Source: an uncultured Collinsella sp. (GTDB lineage Bacteria; Actinomycetota; Coriobacteriia; Coriobacteriales; Coriobacteriaceae). Taken from it: DNA of 19,936 nt. The stretch covers positions 1 to 19,936 of the forward strand of contig CAUCQW010000033.1 of the NCBI GenBank assembly GCA_958445065.1. The letters are read 5' to 3'. Positions within the stretch are counted from its first letter, which is position 1, and each line of letters opens with the position of its first letter. The translations under genes and the position numbers were made by a program. Positions 7,694 through 14,710 of this stretch are shown piece after piece. The notes beneath the pieces are model-generated. The model did no database searches, was not told the DNA's origin, and saw nothing but the letters and a program-made list of their open reading frames with translations.

Positions 7694-7731
7694 TGCAACT
7701 ATATCCTAGTTGCAAATCAAGTCCGATGCAA
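7694..7731 (-). promoter_or_regulatory. hicAB promoter and palindromic operator
   Basis: On the minus strand, TTGCAT (7726-7731), a 17-base spacer and TAGGAT (7703-7708) form a promoter 24 bases before hicA. The -10 box lies inside a perfect 8-bp inverted repeat, TGCAACTA (7694-7701) and TAGTTGCA (7707-7714), with a 5-base centre. A palindrome over the -10 is where the ribbon-helix-helix domain of HicB would be expected to bind for autoregulation. Confidence 0.7.
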
Positions 7732-7741
7732 ACACCCCTAC

Positions 7742-7774
7742 TATAGAACATATGTACGTATAGAACAAGTGTTC
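7742..7774. repeat. TATAGAACA repeats with GAACA/TGTTC dyad
   Basis: TATAGAACA occurs at 7742-7750 and again at 7759-7767, and GAACAAGTGTTC (7763-7774) is an inverted repeat with a 2-base centre. They lie upstream of the hicAB -35 box. They recall the AGAACA cores of the candidate operators at 2993-3071. Could be additional binding sites or chance AT-rich sequence. Confidence 0.4.
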
Positions 7775-7846
7775 GAACCAACACAAAGGCACCTGGAACT
7801 GCGCCCCTTTGCGGTTGTTTGGGCTGAAGAGGAGCTTTCGCGGCGG

Positions 7847-7909
7847 TTTGTCTCGATCTGTAACAGTAGCTCGGCAAAATCGGATCTAGATGTTACAGAT
7901 TGAGACAAA
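7847..7909. repeat. 63-bp palindromic repeat, copy A
   Basis: Arms of 19 bp (7847-7865 and 7891-7909) pair with a single G-T wobble; the arm reads TTTGTCTCGATCTGTAACA. The centre (7866-7890) contains CGGCAAAATCGG. No coding capacity. Together with copy B it fills most of the 396-base gap (7680-8075) between hicA and the peptidase, which otherwise holds the hicAB promoter and the peptidase terminator. Confidence 0.85.
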
Positions 7910-7930
7910 GGGCCGGCATCATCCGGAAAC

Positions 7931-7987
7931 GTCTCGATCTGTAACATCTGGAGCCGATATTGCCGTCTAGATGTTACAGATTGAGAC
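7931..7987. repeat. 57-bp palindromic repeat, copy B (inverted relative to A)
   Basis: Arms 7931-7949 and 7969-7987 share GTCTCGATCTGTAACA and its complement with copy A, 81 bases further on. The centre, read on the minus strand, contains CGGCAATATCGG, nearly the centre of copy A on the plus strand, so the two copies face opposite ways as in REP/BIME-type elements. Confidence 0.85.
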
Positions 7988-8031
7988 AAACCGCCGCAGT
8001 GGGCTGCGCCGCCCCGTCTAAGCCGCAGAAA

Positions 8032-8070
8032 AAAGGTAGATTTTTAGGCATGTCCTAAAAATCTACCTTT
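8032..8070 (-). terminator. Intrinsic terminator of the M16C peptidase gene
   Basis: Perfect 17-bp stem (8032-8048 with 8054-8070) and a 5-nt loop, 5 bases after the peptidase stop codon. On the minus strand the stem ends in a run of six T. Arm: AAAGGTAGATTTTTAGG. Confidence 0.92.
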
Positions 8071-8075
8071 GTGCG

Positions 8076-11000
8076 TTAAGCGAACAGGTCGACTATGTTG
8101 AAGTTGGCGTTGCTCTTGGCGATGACGTCTCGGCCGCCAAAGACGCAGGTCGGCGACTCAGCTGCGATGCGCGTCACGTCGGCGCCGAGCGAGCGCAGCT
8201 CACCGGGCGTGGCGGCGAGCATCTGGGCGCGGCGCTTCTCGCGCGCATGCGGATCGAGCCCGGCCAGGTAGATCGTGTTGCGGCGCTTGGTGAGCGCGTA
8301 CGGCTTCACCGGCGCGTCCATGCCACTCACGCAGCTCACGATAAATCCCTCAAAGGCGGCCTCGTCGGGCTCAAAGCTGCCGAGCCATTCGCCTGCGCGC
8401 GCCACGCGCTCAATCGAGGGATCGATCGCCGGGTCGCGGTAGGTGTAGAACGCCGTTTGACGCTCGCCAGCCGCGCGGAATCCGCAACCGTATGCGCCGC
8501 CCTTCACACGGATCTCGTTCCACAGGTAGTCGTAGGAGAGCGCGTTGGCGGCAACCGCCCAGGCGCCCGTCACGTCGAGTCCCAAGCGACGCGGGTCGCA
8601 CGCGCTTGCCGCAAAGCAAATGTCGCTGGGGATGACGAAAGCCTCGTGACGGTCGCGCGGCGTCGGCACCACGAGCACGTTGCGGCCGGCATCGGCGCCG
8701 TCGCCTGCGCCAAGCCCCAGGTCGCCCGCGGCATCCCAGTACGCGTCAAAGTCCTCATCGCTGCCGGTAAAGCTCGCCAGGCAGCCGTCGGCCACAAAGA
8801 TGCGGTCTGCCAGCTCGGCAAGCTTGGCGCGCAGATTGTCCAGTCGCTCGTCAAAGTGCTCGAGCAGATCGCGCAGGAACAGGTAGAAGTCCACGCCCGA
8901 GAGCTGTTCGCGCACCACGGCCGAAGGCGAGGTGTAGCTCATCGCGCGGCCGAGTGCCGCCGAGTGTCCGTTGTTGATAAAGCCTTGCTCAAGCCCAATG
9001 CGAATCTGCGTGAGCACGTCGCGCACGCGGTCGGCGTCAGCATCGAGCAACAGCGTGCTCGACCACACCTCGCGCGGCAGGCTCGCCAGCGCATCGATCT
9101 TCTCGGACAGGGCGCCGGCGCTCACCAGCAGATAAGGGCGCACGCCGTCCACGTCGGGCTGTGTCATGACCTCGGTCGTAAAGCTCAAAAAGCCCAGCTT
9201 GCCGGCGAGCAGATTGTCGAGTTCCTCGGCCGAGTGCTCGCTCGTGGGCAGCTGTTTGAGCAGGCGGCAGAGCAGCGTCACATAGGGCAGGTCCTCAAAT
9301 GCGACGCAGCTCAGGTCGAAATACTGCATGGCGTAGGCCAGGCGGTTGGTGGGGATGCCGTGGCGCAGGCAGGGGATGGGCGCGGTCGTGTCTACGACCA
9401 GCGGCGGCTCGGGGCGCGCCTCGCCAATGTCGGACACGCGCAGGCGCGGCAGCGTGGCCTTGTCCTCGGGCGTGTCCTCGGCCTCCTGCGCGGCACGCAG
9501 CGCAGCCGTGCGCTCGACCACGTCGGCCAGCTCGGCATCGGTCATGGCGTCGCGCTTGGCTGCCAGCTCGGCAGCTTCGGCGCCCTCCGAACCCTCAGCG
9601 GCGTCCACCGGAACCAGCTCGACCAGCGCCATGTGGTCGTTCTCCAGCACGAGCTCGCGCAGAAGGTCCTCAAAGTAGCTGCCTTCCAGCTCGCCGCGCA
9701 GCTCCTTGTACACCGGGCCATACTTGAGTGCCAGCGTCGCGGCGTCGTCATCGTAGAGCCACGTGCTCAGCGCGTCGCACGCAATGGCCACGCCGTCGGC
9801 GATACCGTAGTCGCGCTGGCGCAGGTCGTATTCGTTGCTGCTGATGATAGCTTCCAGGCGCTCGCGCGGAACGCCGTGCTCACACAGGTCGCGGCAGGCG
9901 TCCTGGAACACGCGGCGCAGCTCGCGCGCCACGCCGGGCTGCGCGTTTTGCAGCATGATGAGCTCGTAGGGCTGCAGGCACTCGGCCGCGGTGTAGCTCA
10001 CCACGTTGCCGCCCAGGCCGGCGGCCAGAATGGCCTTCTTAACCGGTGCTTCGTTGGAGCCCAGCAGTGCCTCGAACAGGATATCCGCCGCGATCGTGCG
10101 CTTGCGGTCGAGTGCGCTGCCCAGCACAAGGCCCAGGCCCACCAGGGCGTTCTCGGGCGTGGTGGCCATCTCGACGCGCTTGTACTCGCAGGTCACGGGC
10201 GTCTGCACGCCCAGCGGATTGGGTGCCAGCGCGGACGGGTCCTCGCCGGCGGCAACGGCAGCGTCCATGCGGCGGCTCGCAGCGCTCGGCTGCGACAGAT
10301 AACGCTCGTCCAAAAACGCCAGCGCGCGGTCCACATCTAGGTCGCCGTAGAGCGTTATATAAGAGTTGGAAGGATTGTAGTGGCGCGCGTGCGTATCCAG
10401 GAACTGCTCGTAGGTGAGCGCGGGAATCGCGCGCGGATCGCCGCCGCTCTCGTGCGCATAGGCGGTGTCGGGGTAGAGCGCGGCGTTGACGGCGTCGTCC
10501 AGCACGCTCATGGGGTCGGACAGCGCGCCCTTCATCTCGTTGAACACTACACCGTTATAGCGCAGCGTGCCCTCGCGCAGGCTGGCGGCGCTGCCGTCGC
10601 CGCCAGCGCCCTCCGGCAGGTCCAGCTCGTAGTGCCAGCCCTCCTGCTCAAAAATGGTGGGCTTGGTATAGATGGCCGGGTTGAACACCGCGTCCAGGTA
10701 CACGTCCATCAGGTTGTACAGGTCCTGTTCATTGGTAGTGGCAACGGGGTAGATGGTCTTGTCGGGGTAGGTCATAGCATTGAGGAACGTCTGCATGGAG
10801 CTCTTGATCAGGTCCACGAACGGCTCCTTGACGGGGAACTTGGCCGATCCGCACAGCACCGAGTGCTCAAGAATATGGAACACGCCGGTGGAATCGGCCG
10901 GCGGCGTCTTAAAGCCAATGGCAAAGGCCTTGTTTTCGTCGTTGCACGCCAGGTGCAGCAGGCGAGCGCCCGAGGTGGTATGGCGCAGCACGTAAGCGTC

Positions 11001-11114
11001 CGAGTCGAGCTCGGGCACGGTCTCGCAGCGCTCGACGGCAAAACCATGGCAGGTGGTACCGGGCACCAGCAGCGCGGCGGCAGCGGCGCGCGGGTCGGTT
11101 GAGGTAGTGGGCAT
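8076..11114 (-). CDS. M16C zinc metallopeptidase, PreP-like
   Basis: Large two-halved inverzincin peptidase (pitrilysin clan) of 1012 aa. The family degrades unstructured peptides inside a closed chamber. The inverted zinc motif HILEH lies at 80-84 (H80, E83, H84 are ligands and base), with the third ligand Glu expected in FEQEGWHYE (155-163). The N-terminal region FHILEHSVLCGSAKFPVKEPF and LNAMTYPDKTIYPVAT is typical of the M16C/PreP/Cym1 group. Length near 1000 aa fits. No signal peptide is evident, so it is probably cytoplasmic. The frame stays open to 11315, but the extension covers the GAGCGTGGA repeats and has no family match; the ATG at 11114 has AAAGGAG seven bases upstream and is preferred. 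Single gene ended by a strong terminator at 8032-8070. The peptide substrate is unknown. Confidence 0.93.
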   Translation of the reverse strand: MPTTSTDPRAAAAALLVPGTTCHGFAVERCETVPELDSDAYVLRHTTSGARLLHLACNDENKAFAIGFKTPPADSTGVFHILEHSVLCGSAKFPVKEPFVDLIKSSMQTFLNAMTYPDKTIYPVATTNEQDLYNLMDVYLDAVFNPAIYTKPTIFEQEGWHYELDLPEGAGGDGSAASLREGTLRYNGVVFNEMKGALSDPMSVLDDAVNAALYPDTAYAHESGGDPRAIPALTYEQFLDTHARHYNPSNSYITLYGDLDVDRALAFLDERYLSQPSAASRRMDAAVAAGEDPSALAPNPLGVQTPVTCEYKRVEMATTPENALVGLGLVLGSALDRKRTIAADILFEALLGSNEAPVKKAILAAGLGGNVVSYTAAECLQPYELIMLQNAQPGVARELRRVFQDACRDLCEHGVPRERLEAIISSNEYDLRQRDYGIADGVAIACDALSTWLYDDDAATLALKYGPVYKELRGELEGSYFEDLLRELVLENDHMALVELVPVDAAEGSEGAEAAELAAKRDAMTDAELADVVERTAALRAAQEAEDTPEDKATLPRLRVSDIGEARPEPPLVVDTTAPIPCLRHGIPTNRLAYAMQYFDLSCVAFEDLPYVTLLCRLLKQLPTSEHSAEELDNLLAGKLGFLSFTTEVMTQPDVDGVRPYLLVSAGALSEKIDALASLPREVWSSTLLLDADADRVRDVLTQIRIGLEQGFINNGHSAALGRAMSYTSPSAVVREQLSGVDFYLFLRDLLEHFDERLDNLRAKLAELADRIFVADGCLASFTGSDEDFDAYWDAAGDLGLGAGDGADAGRNVLVVPTPRDRHEAFVIPSDICFAASACDPRRLGLDVTGAWAVAANALSYDYLWNEIRVKGGAYGCGFRAAGERQTAFYTYRDPAIDPSIERVARAGEWLGSFEPDEAAFEGFIVSCVSGMDAPVKPYALTKRRNTIYLAGLDPHAREKRRAQMLAATPGELRSLGADVTRIAAESPTCVFGGRDVIAKSNANFNIVDLFA

Positions 11115-11194
11115 ATGCAGTCTCCTTTGGCGCCCCAACGGGGGCGAATCGAGTCGAATCCCCGAGAGTATACCCATATGGGGCCTTCGACCAA

Positions 11195-11319
11195 TCTGCC
11201 GGATGAGCGTGGATTTTCTGGCACACGAGCGTGGAAATTCGGACGTCTGCCGCATGAGCGTGGATTTTCGGACGAAATCGGCCGCCAAAAGCCCAAAAAC
11301 CGTCCAAATATCCACGCTC
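11195..11319. repeat. GAGCGTGGA repeat cluster
   Basis: GAGCGTGGA occurs at 11205-11213, 11227-11235 and 11256-11264 on the plus strand and inverted at 11311-11319 (TCCACGCTC). The first and third copies sit in a longer shared 24-base block (11195-11218 and 11246-11269, one mismatch, 51 bases apart). This lies in the divergent gap between the peptidase and the second GntR gene. The 472-base gap (11115-11595) holds only this cluster, the hairpin at 11344-11379 and AT-rich promoter sequence. Confidence 0.8.
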
Positions 11320-11343
11320 GCGCGTCAAGTACGTATCTCTCAC

Positions 11344-11379
11344 CTCACATTCATCTCTACGACGAGGGATGAATGTGAG
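11344..11379. repeat. 15-bp hairpin related to the GAGAGATAA repeats
   Basis: CTCACATTCATC (11344-11355) pairs perfectly with 11368-11379. Three further inner pairs, one of them G-T, leave a 6-base loop. The preceding ACGTATCTCTCA and the core CATCTCTACGACGAGGGATGA resemble the 70-bp units at 16466-16535 and 16631-16700. No T tract follows, so it is not an obvious terminator. Confidence 0.7.
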
Positions 11380-11494
11380 ACAGGTAGAAGATAAAAATCA
11401 ATCGGCTTATCGGATGCATATACCGCCATCAGATTGAAGCTGTATGTGGAAATGGATGGACTCTACACCGCTTACGCAAAATAACCCCTCGTTT

Positions 11495-11538
11495 GCTAAA
11501 ACATTATAGGAAATGGCGTGGAGTGCTAAAAAGTTCTA
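11495..11538 (+). promoter_or_regulatory. Direct repeat upstream of the second GntR gene
   Basis: GCTAAAACATTATA (11495-11508) and GCTAAAAAGTTCTA (11525-11538) match at 11 of 14 positions, 30 bases apart. They are followed by ACAATATA (11541-11548), which recurs upstream of the EIIA gene (12402-12409). Possible autoregulatory sites; weak evidence. Confidence 0.35.
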
Positions 11539-11595
11539 ATACAATATAAGTCATTTATCTATAGGCTGCTGATTTCTTGTAAAGGTATGGTTGAT

Positions 11596-12300
11596 ATGGT
11601 TGAGGCAAATAGCGTTATCCCCCTGTACAAACAGATTGTTCGTGCGCTTTCTGATTCAATCGCCAACGGCACGTACCGCCCGGGAGATAAGCTTCCGACC
11701 GAGGCGGAGCTTATCGAGCAATTTGGCGTGAGCCGAATAACGGTTCGCTCCGCAATTAAAGAAATGGAAGATGCTGGGCTTGTTGAGAGGGCCCGCGGCA
11801 AGGGCACGTTCGTTTCGTCGGACACGCAGATGTATGCCGCGGACGACCGTGAGAGCTTTACCCATTCGTGCCAGCTTGCGGGCAAACAGGCGTCTACCAG
11901 GGTTCTCGAAATGGGCTGGGACTTCCCAAGTCTGCGAGACGCGAAGTTCCTGGGCGTAGACGATACCCAAAAGGTATTGCGTAGCCGTCGTCTGCGCCTT
12001 GTGGATGGCAAGCCCACGATGCTGGAAACCAATAGCTATTCCGCTGCGCTTTCTTTTTTGGAGCATGAGTCCCTCGATGATTCGCTGATGGCGGTACTCG
12101 ATCGCCAGGGGATCAAGATGGGTCCCAACACGCGTACGCTCGAGGTCTGCTATGCGAGCGAGCTCGAGGCGGCGTACCTTAACGTGGAGCTGGACTCTTC
12201 GCTGCTTCTGTTTGTCGATAGACGTTATGCCCCAAGTGGCGAGCCGCTTTTCATCTCCCGTCAGGTGTACTGCACCGAGCGACTGAAGTTCTATTTGTAA
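11596..12300 (+). CDS. GntR family regulator, HutC/UTRA type, of the PTS locus
   Basis: Transcription factor of 234 aa from the chosen start. The N-terminal winged helix includes PLYKQIVRALSDSI, KLPTEAELIEQFGVSRITVRSAIKEMEDAGLV and RGKGTFVSS (about residues 6-75). The UTRA effector domain (about 90-230) contains the RSRRLRLVDGKPTMLETNSY block and ends in RQVYCTERLKFYL. The frame also has an ATG three codons earlier (11587), but AAAGG lies only two bases from it, so 11596 is more plausible. The next genes on the strand are a mannose-type PTS and a FrlB-like enzyme, so it probably regulates them in response to the imported sugar phosphate. It is a paralogue of the GntR gene at 2219, which also precedes a FrlB-like gene. 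Target sites not proven. Confidence 0.9.
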   Translation: MVEANSVIPLYKQIVRALSDSIANGTYRPGDKLPTEAELIEQFGVSRITVRSAIKEMEDAGLVERARGKGTFVSSDTQMYAADDRESFTHSCQLAGKQASTRVLEMGWDFPSLRDAKFLGVDDTQKVLRSRRLRLVDGKPTMLETNSYSAALSFLEHESLDDSLMAVLDRQGIKMGPNTRTLEVCYASELEAAYLNVELDSSLLLFVDRRYAPSGEPLFISRQVYCTERLKFYL

Positions 12301-12311
12301 ATTAGCGATAG

Positions 12312-12333
12312 ATTGGTCGATTTACCGACCAAT
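12312..12333. repeat. 8-bp inverted repeat after the second GntR gene
   Basis: ATTGGTCG and CGACCAAT with a 6-base centre, starting 12 bases after the stop. No T run follows, so either a weak transcript end or a protein-binding dyad. Confidence 0.4.
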
Positions 12334-12358
12334 TGTTACCGTTCGCGGATTTGGAAAA

Positions 12359-12409
12359 TAGACACACCACGTAGGGTAGATTGCTAATATACTTTGTTAT
12401 GACAATATA
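12359..12409 (+). promoter_or_regulatory. Probable promoter region of the EIIA-EIIB unit
   Basis: TAATAT (12385-12390) is preceded by TG at 12382-12383, an extended -10. TAGACA (12359-12364) is a near-consensus -35, but the 20-base spacer is long. Just downstream is ACAATATA (12402-12409), also found ahead of the regulator gene, a possible operator near the transcription start. Confidence 0.4.
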
Positions 12410-12435
12410 GTACGTCCTATTGGTATTGGAGAACT

Positions 12436-12855
12436 ATGAATAAGATATTGCTAGCGAGTCATGGTTATCTCGCCCAAGGCATGAAAAGCTCTCTGGAGAT
12501 TCTGATGGGCACCAACGACCGAATCGAGTGCCTGTGCGCCTATGTCGATGACGATTCAAGGGACGTCGCGGCGTTGATTGATGCATGGATGGAGACGAGG
12601 GACCCTGCCGACTCTTGGTTTGTCGTGACTGACATCTTTGGCGGCTCTGTAAACAACGAATTCATTCAGAGGCAGACCGACGGATCGTTTACGTTAATCG
12701 CTGGAATGAACTTGCCGCTGCTGGTGGAAATGGTTACACAGCTGGACTCCCTGGATGCGGACAAGGCCAAAGCCGCGGTCGAGGGATCGCGTTCGTTTAT
12801 TCAGCTTTGCGAGGCGGCGGACATGCTTGCCGGCGCCGAGGAAGAAGAGTTCTAG
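12436..12855 (+). CDS. PTS mannose-family EIIA component
   Basis: Cytoplasmic phosphotransfer protein of 139 aa. It takes phosphate from HPr on a histidine and passes it to EIIB. The opening MNKILLASHGYLAQGM puts the phosphorylated His at position 9, and TDIFGGSVNNEF (65-76) is the second family signature, with SVNN at the place where many members have SPxN. The acidic tail ends GAEEEEF. GGAG (12428-12431) lies 4 bases before the ATG. It is the first gene of the PTS locus, with EIIB 71 bases further on. Single-domain EIIA separate from EIIB is common in this family outside E. coli ManX. Which sugar it serves is inferred from the SIS gene in the locus. Confidence 0.93.
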   Translation: MNKILLASHGYLAQGMKSSLEILMGTNDRIECLCAYVDDDSRDVAALIDAWMETRDPADSWFVVTDIFGGSVNNEFIQRQTDGSFTLIAGMNLPLLVEMVTQLDSLDADKAKAAVEGSRSFIQLCEAADMLAGAEEEEF

Positions 12856-12926
12856 TTAGTTCTGGTTCGAGCCCTAGCTAGGGGCCACACCTGTCATTCC
12901 CTTTATCACGTGCGGAGATGATAACG

Positions 12927-13400
12927 ATGATTAAGCTTACGAGAGTTGATTACCGACTGATTCACGGCCAAGTTGCCATGTCCTGGACTCACGCTTTGGA
13001 TGTAGATTGCATCTTGCTTGCCAGCGATGCTGTGGCAAAAGACGACATGAGGAAGGCGGCCTTGAGGCTCGCCCGCCCCAACGGCGTTAAACTCGTCATC
13101 AAGGATGTTGACGCTGCTATCGAGGCGCTCAACAGCGGCGTTACCGACAAGTATTCGCTGTTTATCATCACTGAGACGATTGAAGATGTCTATCGTCTCG
13201 CTAAGGGTTGCAAAGACATCAAAGAGATCAATCTGGGCGGAACCCGAAAGACCCCTGAGACCACGCTTCATCCGACCCCTGCGATCTTTGCGACCGAGAA
13301 AGATGCCGAGCATATCCAAGAGCTCCTGGGCGATGGCGTGGCCATCGAAATCCGTCAGGTCCCCAATGACGCTAAGGTGTTTGCCAAGGACGTTTTCTAG
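12927..13400 (+). CDS. PTS mannose/sorbose-family EIIB component
   Basis: Cytoplasmic protein of 157 aa that phosphorylates the incoming sugar during transport. The opening MIKLTRVDYRLIHGQVAMSW is the family signature, with the phosphorylated His at position 13. An in-frame ATG exists at 12918 but its GGAG (12914-12917) would touch the start codon; the same GGAG is 9 bases from 12927, which also gives the usual N terminus. Later blocks such as DVYRLAKGCKDIKEINLGG fit the family. An intrinsic terminator follows, separating EIIA-EIIB from the SIS-EIIC-EIID genes. Confidence 0.93.
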   Translation: MIKLTRVDYRLIHGQVAMSWTHALDVDCILLASDAVAKDDMRKAALRLARPNGVKLVIKDVDAAIEALNSGVTDKYSLFIITETIEDVYRLAKGCKDIKEINLGGTRKTPETTLHPTPAIFATEKDAEHIQELLGDGVAIEIRQVPNDAKVFAKDVF

Positions 13401-13451
13401 CCGGAAACACGTTGATGCTCGGCATTTATTGAACCAATGCTCTATGCCTAT

Positions 13452-13485
13452 GCCCGTCGATCATTTGATCGGCGGGCTTTTTATT
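13452..13485 (+). terminator. Intrinsic terminator inside the PTS locus
   Basis: An 11-bp stem, GCCCGTCGATC pairing with GATCGGCGGGC (one G-T), has a 4-base loop and is followed by TTTTTATT. It lies 51 bases after the EIIB stop and before the promoter of the SIS gene. Confidence 0.88.
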
Positions 13486-13516
13486 AAAGAAAAATCAAAA
13501 AAATCTGAAATAGTTC

Positions 13517-13544
13517 TTGCATAGTTAGTTATATAAAGTATTAT
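13517..13544 (+). promoter_or_regulatory. Promoter of the SIS-EIIC-EIID unit
   Basis: TTGCAT (13517-13522), a 16-base spacer and TATTAT (13539-13544). The predicted leader of about 45 nt carries a 7-bp inverted repeat (GGATGAA 13554-13560 with TTCATCC 13568-13574). It sits right behind the terminator at 13452, supporting a separate transcript. Confidence 0.55.
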
Positions 13545-13594
13545 AACGTCATGGGATGAATGAAGGGTTCATCCAAGTGAGTTAGGAGTAAGGG

Positions 13595-14629
13595 ATGTTC
13601 AATTTCGATGAGCCTCGTTACGAGAAGGTTGTGAGCGATGCCCTCGCTCTCCGTCCTCAGATTGAGGCTGCCGTGGACAAGGTCTGCGAGCAGGGTTATT
13701 CCAACATCTTCTTCATCGGCTGCGGCGGCACCTGGGCCCACACGCTCCCGATGAAGTATTGGGTCGAGACCACCACGGCCGACGTCGACGTCCACTGCGA
13801 GATCGCCGCTGAGTTCCTCGCATGCCCGCCCAAGACCTTCAACAAGGACTCGGTCTGCGTCTTCTCCACCCGTACCGGCACCACCCCCGAGATCATTGAG
13901 GCTGCCAAGTTCTGCCAGGAGCAGGGCGCCCGCACGCTGATGTATGTCTCCAACGACAACACCCCGGCCACCGAGTACGCCGATTACAAGTTCTTCAGCT
14001 TCGCCGAGGACGACGTTCTGTGCGAGGCCATCTACACCTACCAGATCACGCTGGTCGCCCGCTTCCTCAAGAACGCCGGCGCCTTCCCCAAGTACGACAC
14101 CTTCATGGAAGAGTTCGGCAACATCGCTCCGTACCTCATCAAGGCCAAGGACGCTCAGGACGAGCGCTGCGCCGCCATGGCCGAGGACTTCAAGGACACC
14201 GATTACCACATGGTGATTGGCTCCGGCATGCTCTGGGGTGAGGCCTACGACTACGCCATGTGCATCCTCGAGGAGATGCAGTGGATCAAGACCAAGTCCA
14301 TCCACGCCGCCGAGTTCTTCCACGGCACCATCGAGCTGTGCGAGGAAGGCACGAGCCTCATCATGCTCTACGGCGAGGACGACACCCGTAAGCTCATGGA
14401 CCGCGTGGACAACTTCACTCACATGCTCGCCGACGAGAAGGGCGTCAACGTCCGCGTGAACAAGTTTGACACCGCCGAGGTCGAGCTGCCGTTCAGCGAC
14501 CCCGAGTTCCGCAAGATCGTCTCCCCGATGGTCACCTACACCATCACCGAGCGTCTGAGCTGCCATCTCGAGCACGTCCGTAACCACCCGCTCACCACGC
14601 GTCGTTACTATCACCAGATGAACTACTAA
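13595..14629 (+). CDS. SIS-domain deglycase, FrlB-family, in PTS locus
   Basis: 344-aa double-SIS protein, paralogous to the one at 3128. The first SIS block has IFFIGCGGTWAHT (38-50) and the phosphate-loop segment FSTRTGTTPE (90-99). The second has HMVIGSGMLWGEA (205-217). E227 and H243, in EEMQW...HAAEFFHG, are 16 residues apart, the spacing of the Glu/His pair implicated in FraB deglycase catalysis. The tail RRYYHQMNY resembles the FrlB end. Placed between EIIB and EIIC of a mannose PTS, it most likely acts on the 6-phosphate made by that PTS, giving a hexose 6-phosphate and a free amine, as GfrE/GfrF do for glucoselysine and fructoselysine. AGGAG (13584-13588) precedes the ATG. Codon use is strongly biased (Lys nearly all AAG, Phe nearly all TTC), suggesting high expression. 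An alternative is a plain aminosugar isomerase or deaminase, which I consider less likely. Confidence 0.83.
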   Translation: MFNFDEPRYEKVVSDALALRPQIEAAVDKVCEQGYSNIFFIGCGGTWAHTLPMKYWVETTTADVDVHCEIAAEFLACPPKTFNKDSVCVFSTRTGTTPEIIEAAKFCQEQGARTLMYVSNDNTPATEYADYKFFSFAEDDVLCEAIYTYQITLVARFLKNAGAFPKYDTFMEEFGNIAPYLIKAKDAQDERCAAMAEDFKDTDYHMVIGSGMLWGEAYDYAMCILEEMQWIKTKSIHAAEFFHGTIELCEEGTSLIMLYGEDDTRKLMDRVDNFTHMLADEKGVNVRVNKFDTAEVELPFSDPEFRKIVSPMVTYTITERLSCHLEHVRNHPLTTRRYYHQMNY

Positions 14630-14650
14630 TCCTCTCAAATTGCTGCGGTT

Positions 14651-14689
14651 GTCTGCAGGCGAGCTGCGCAGAATGCCTCGCCTGCAGAC
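14651..14689 (+). repeat. Intercistronic hairpin between SIS gene and EIIC
   Basis: Perfect 13-bp stem, GTCTGCAGGCGAG (14651-14663) with CTCGCCTGCAGAC (14677-14689), and a 13-nt loop. It is not followed by a T tract, so it is probably not a full terminator. It may protect the upstream SIS mRNA from 3' decay or weaken read-through, giving more enzyme than permease. Confidence 0.8.
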
Positions 14690-14710
14690 CTGTTTCTGGG
14701 GTTGATCGAA

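Noticed and set aside
7847..7987. CRISPR-like array
   Set aside because: Only two copies, each itself a palindrome with related centres in opposite orientation; no regular unique spacers.
8247..10340. 697-aa open frame on the + strand opposite the peptidase
   Set aside because: Composition-driven shadow of a high-GC gene; no recognisable motif, and the minus-strand frame has the HILEH motif and a terminator.
11115..11315. N-terminal extension of the M16C peptidase to 11315
   Set aside because: The extension covers the GAGCGTGGA repeats, has no family match, and the ATG at 11114 has a good ribosome site.
13541..14638. 365-aa open frame on the minus strand opposite the SIS gene
   Set aside because: Shadow produced by the strong codon bias of the real gene; Val/Leu/Gly/His-rich with no motif.
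14702..14710. TTG start for EIIC
   Set aside because: The GGGG ribosome site touches it; ATG at 14711 is correctly spaced.
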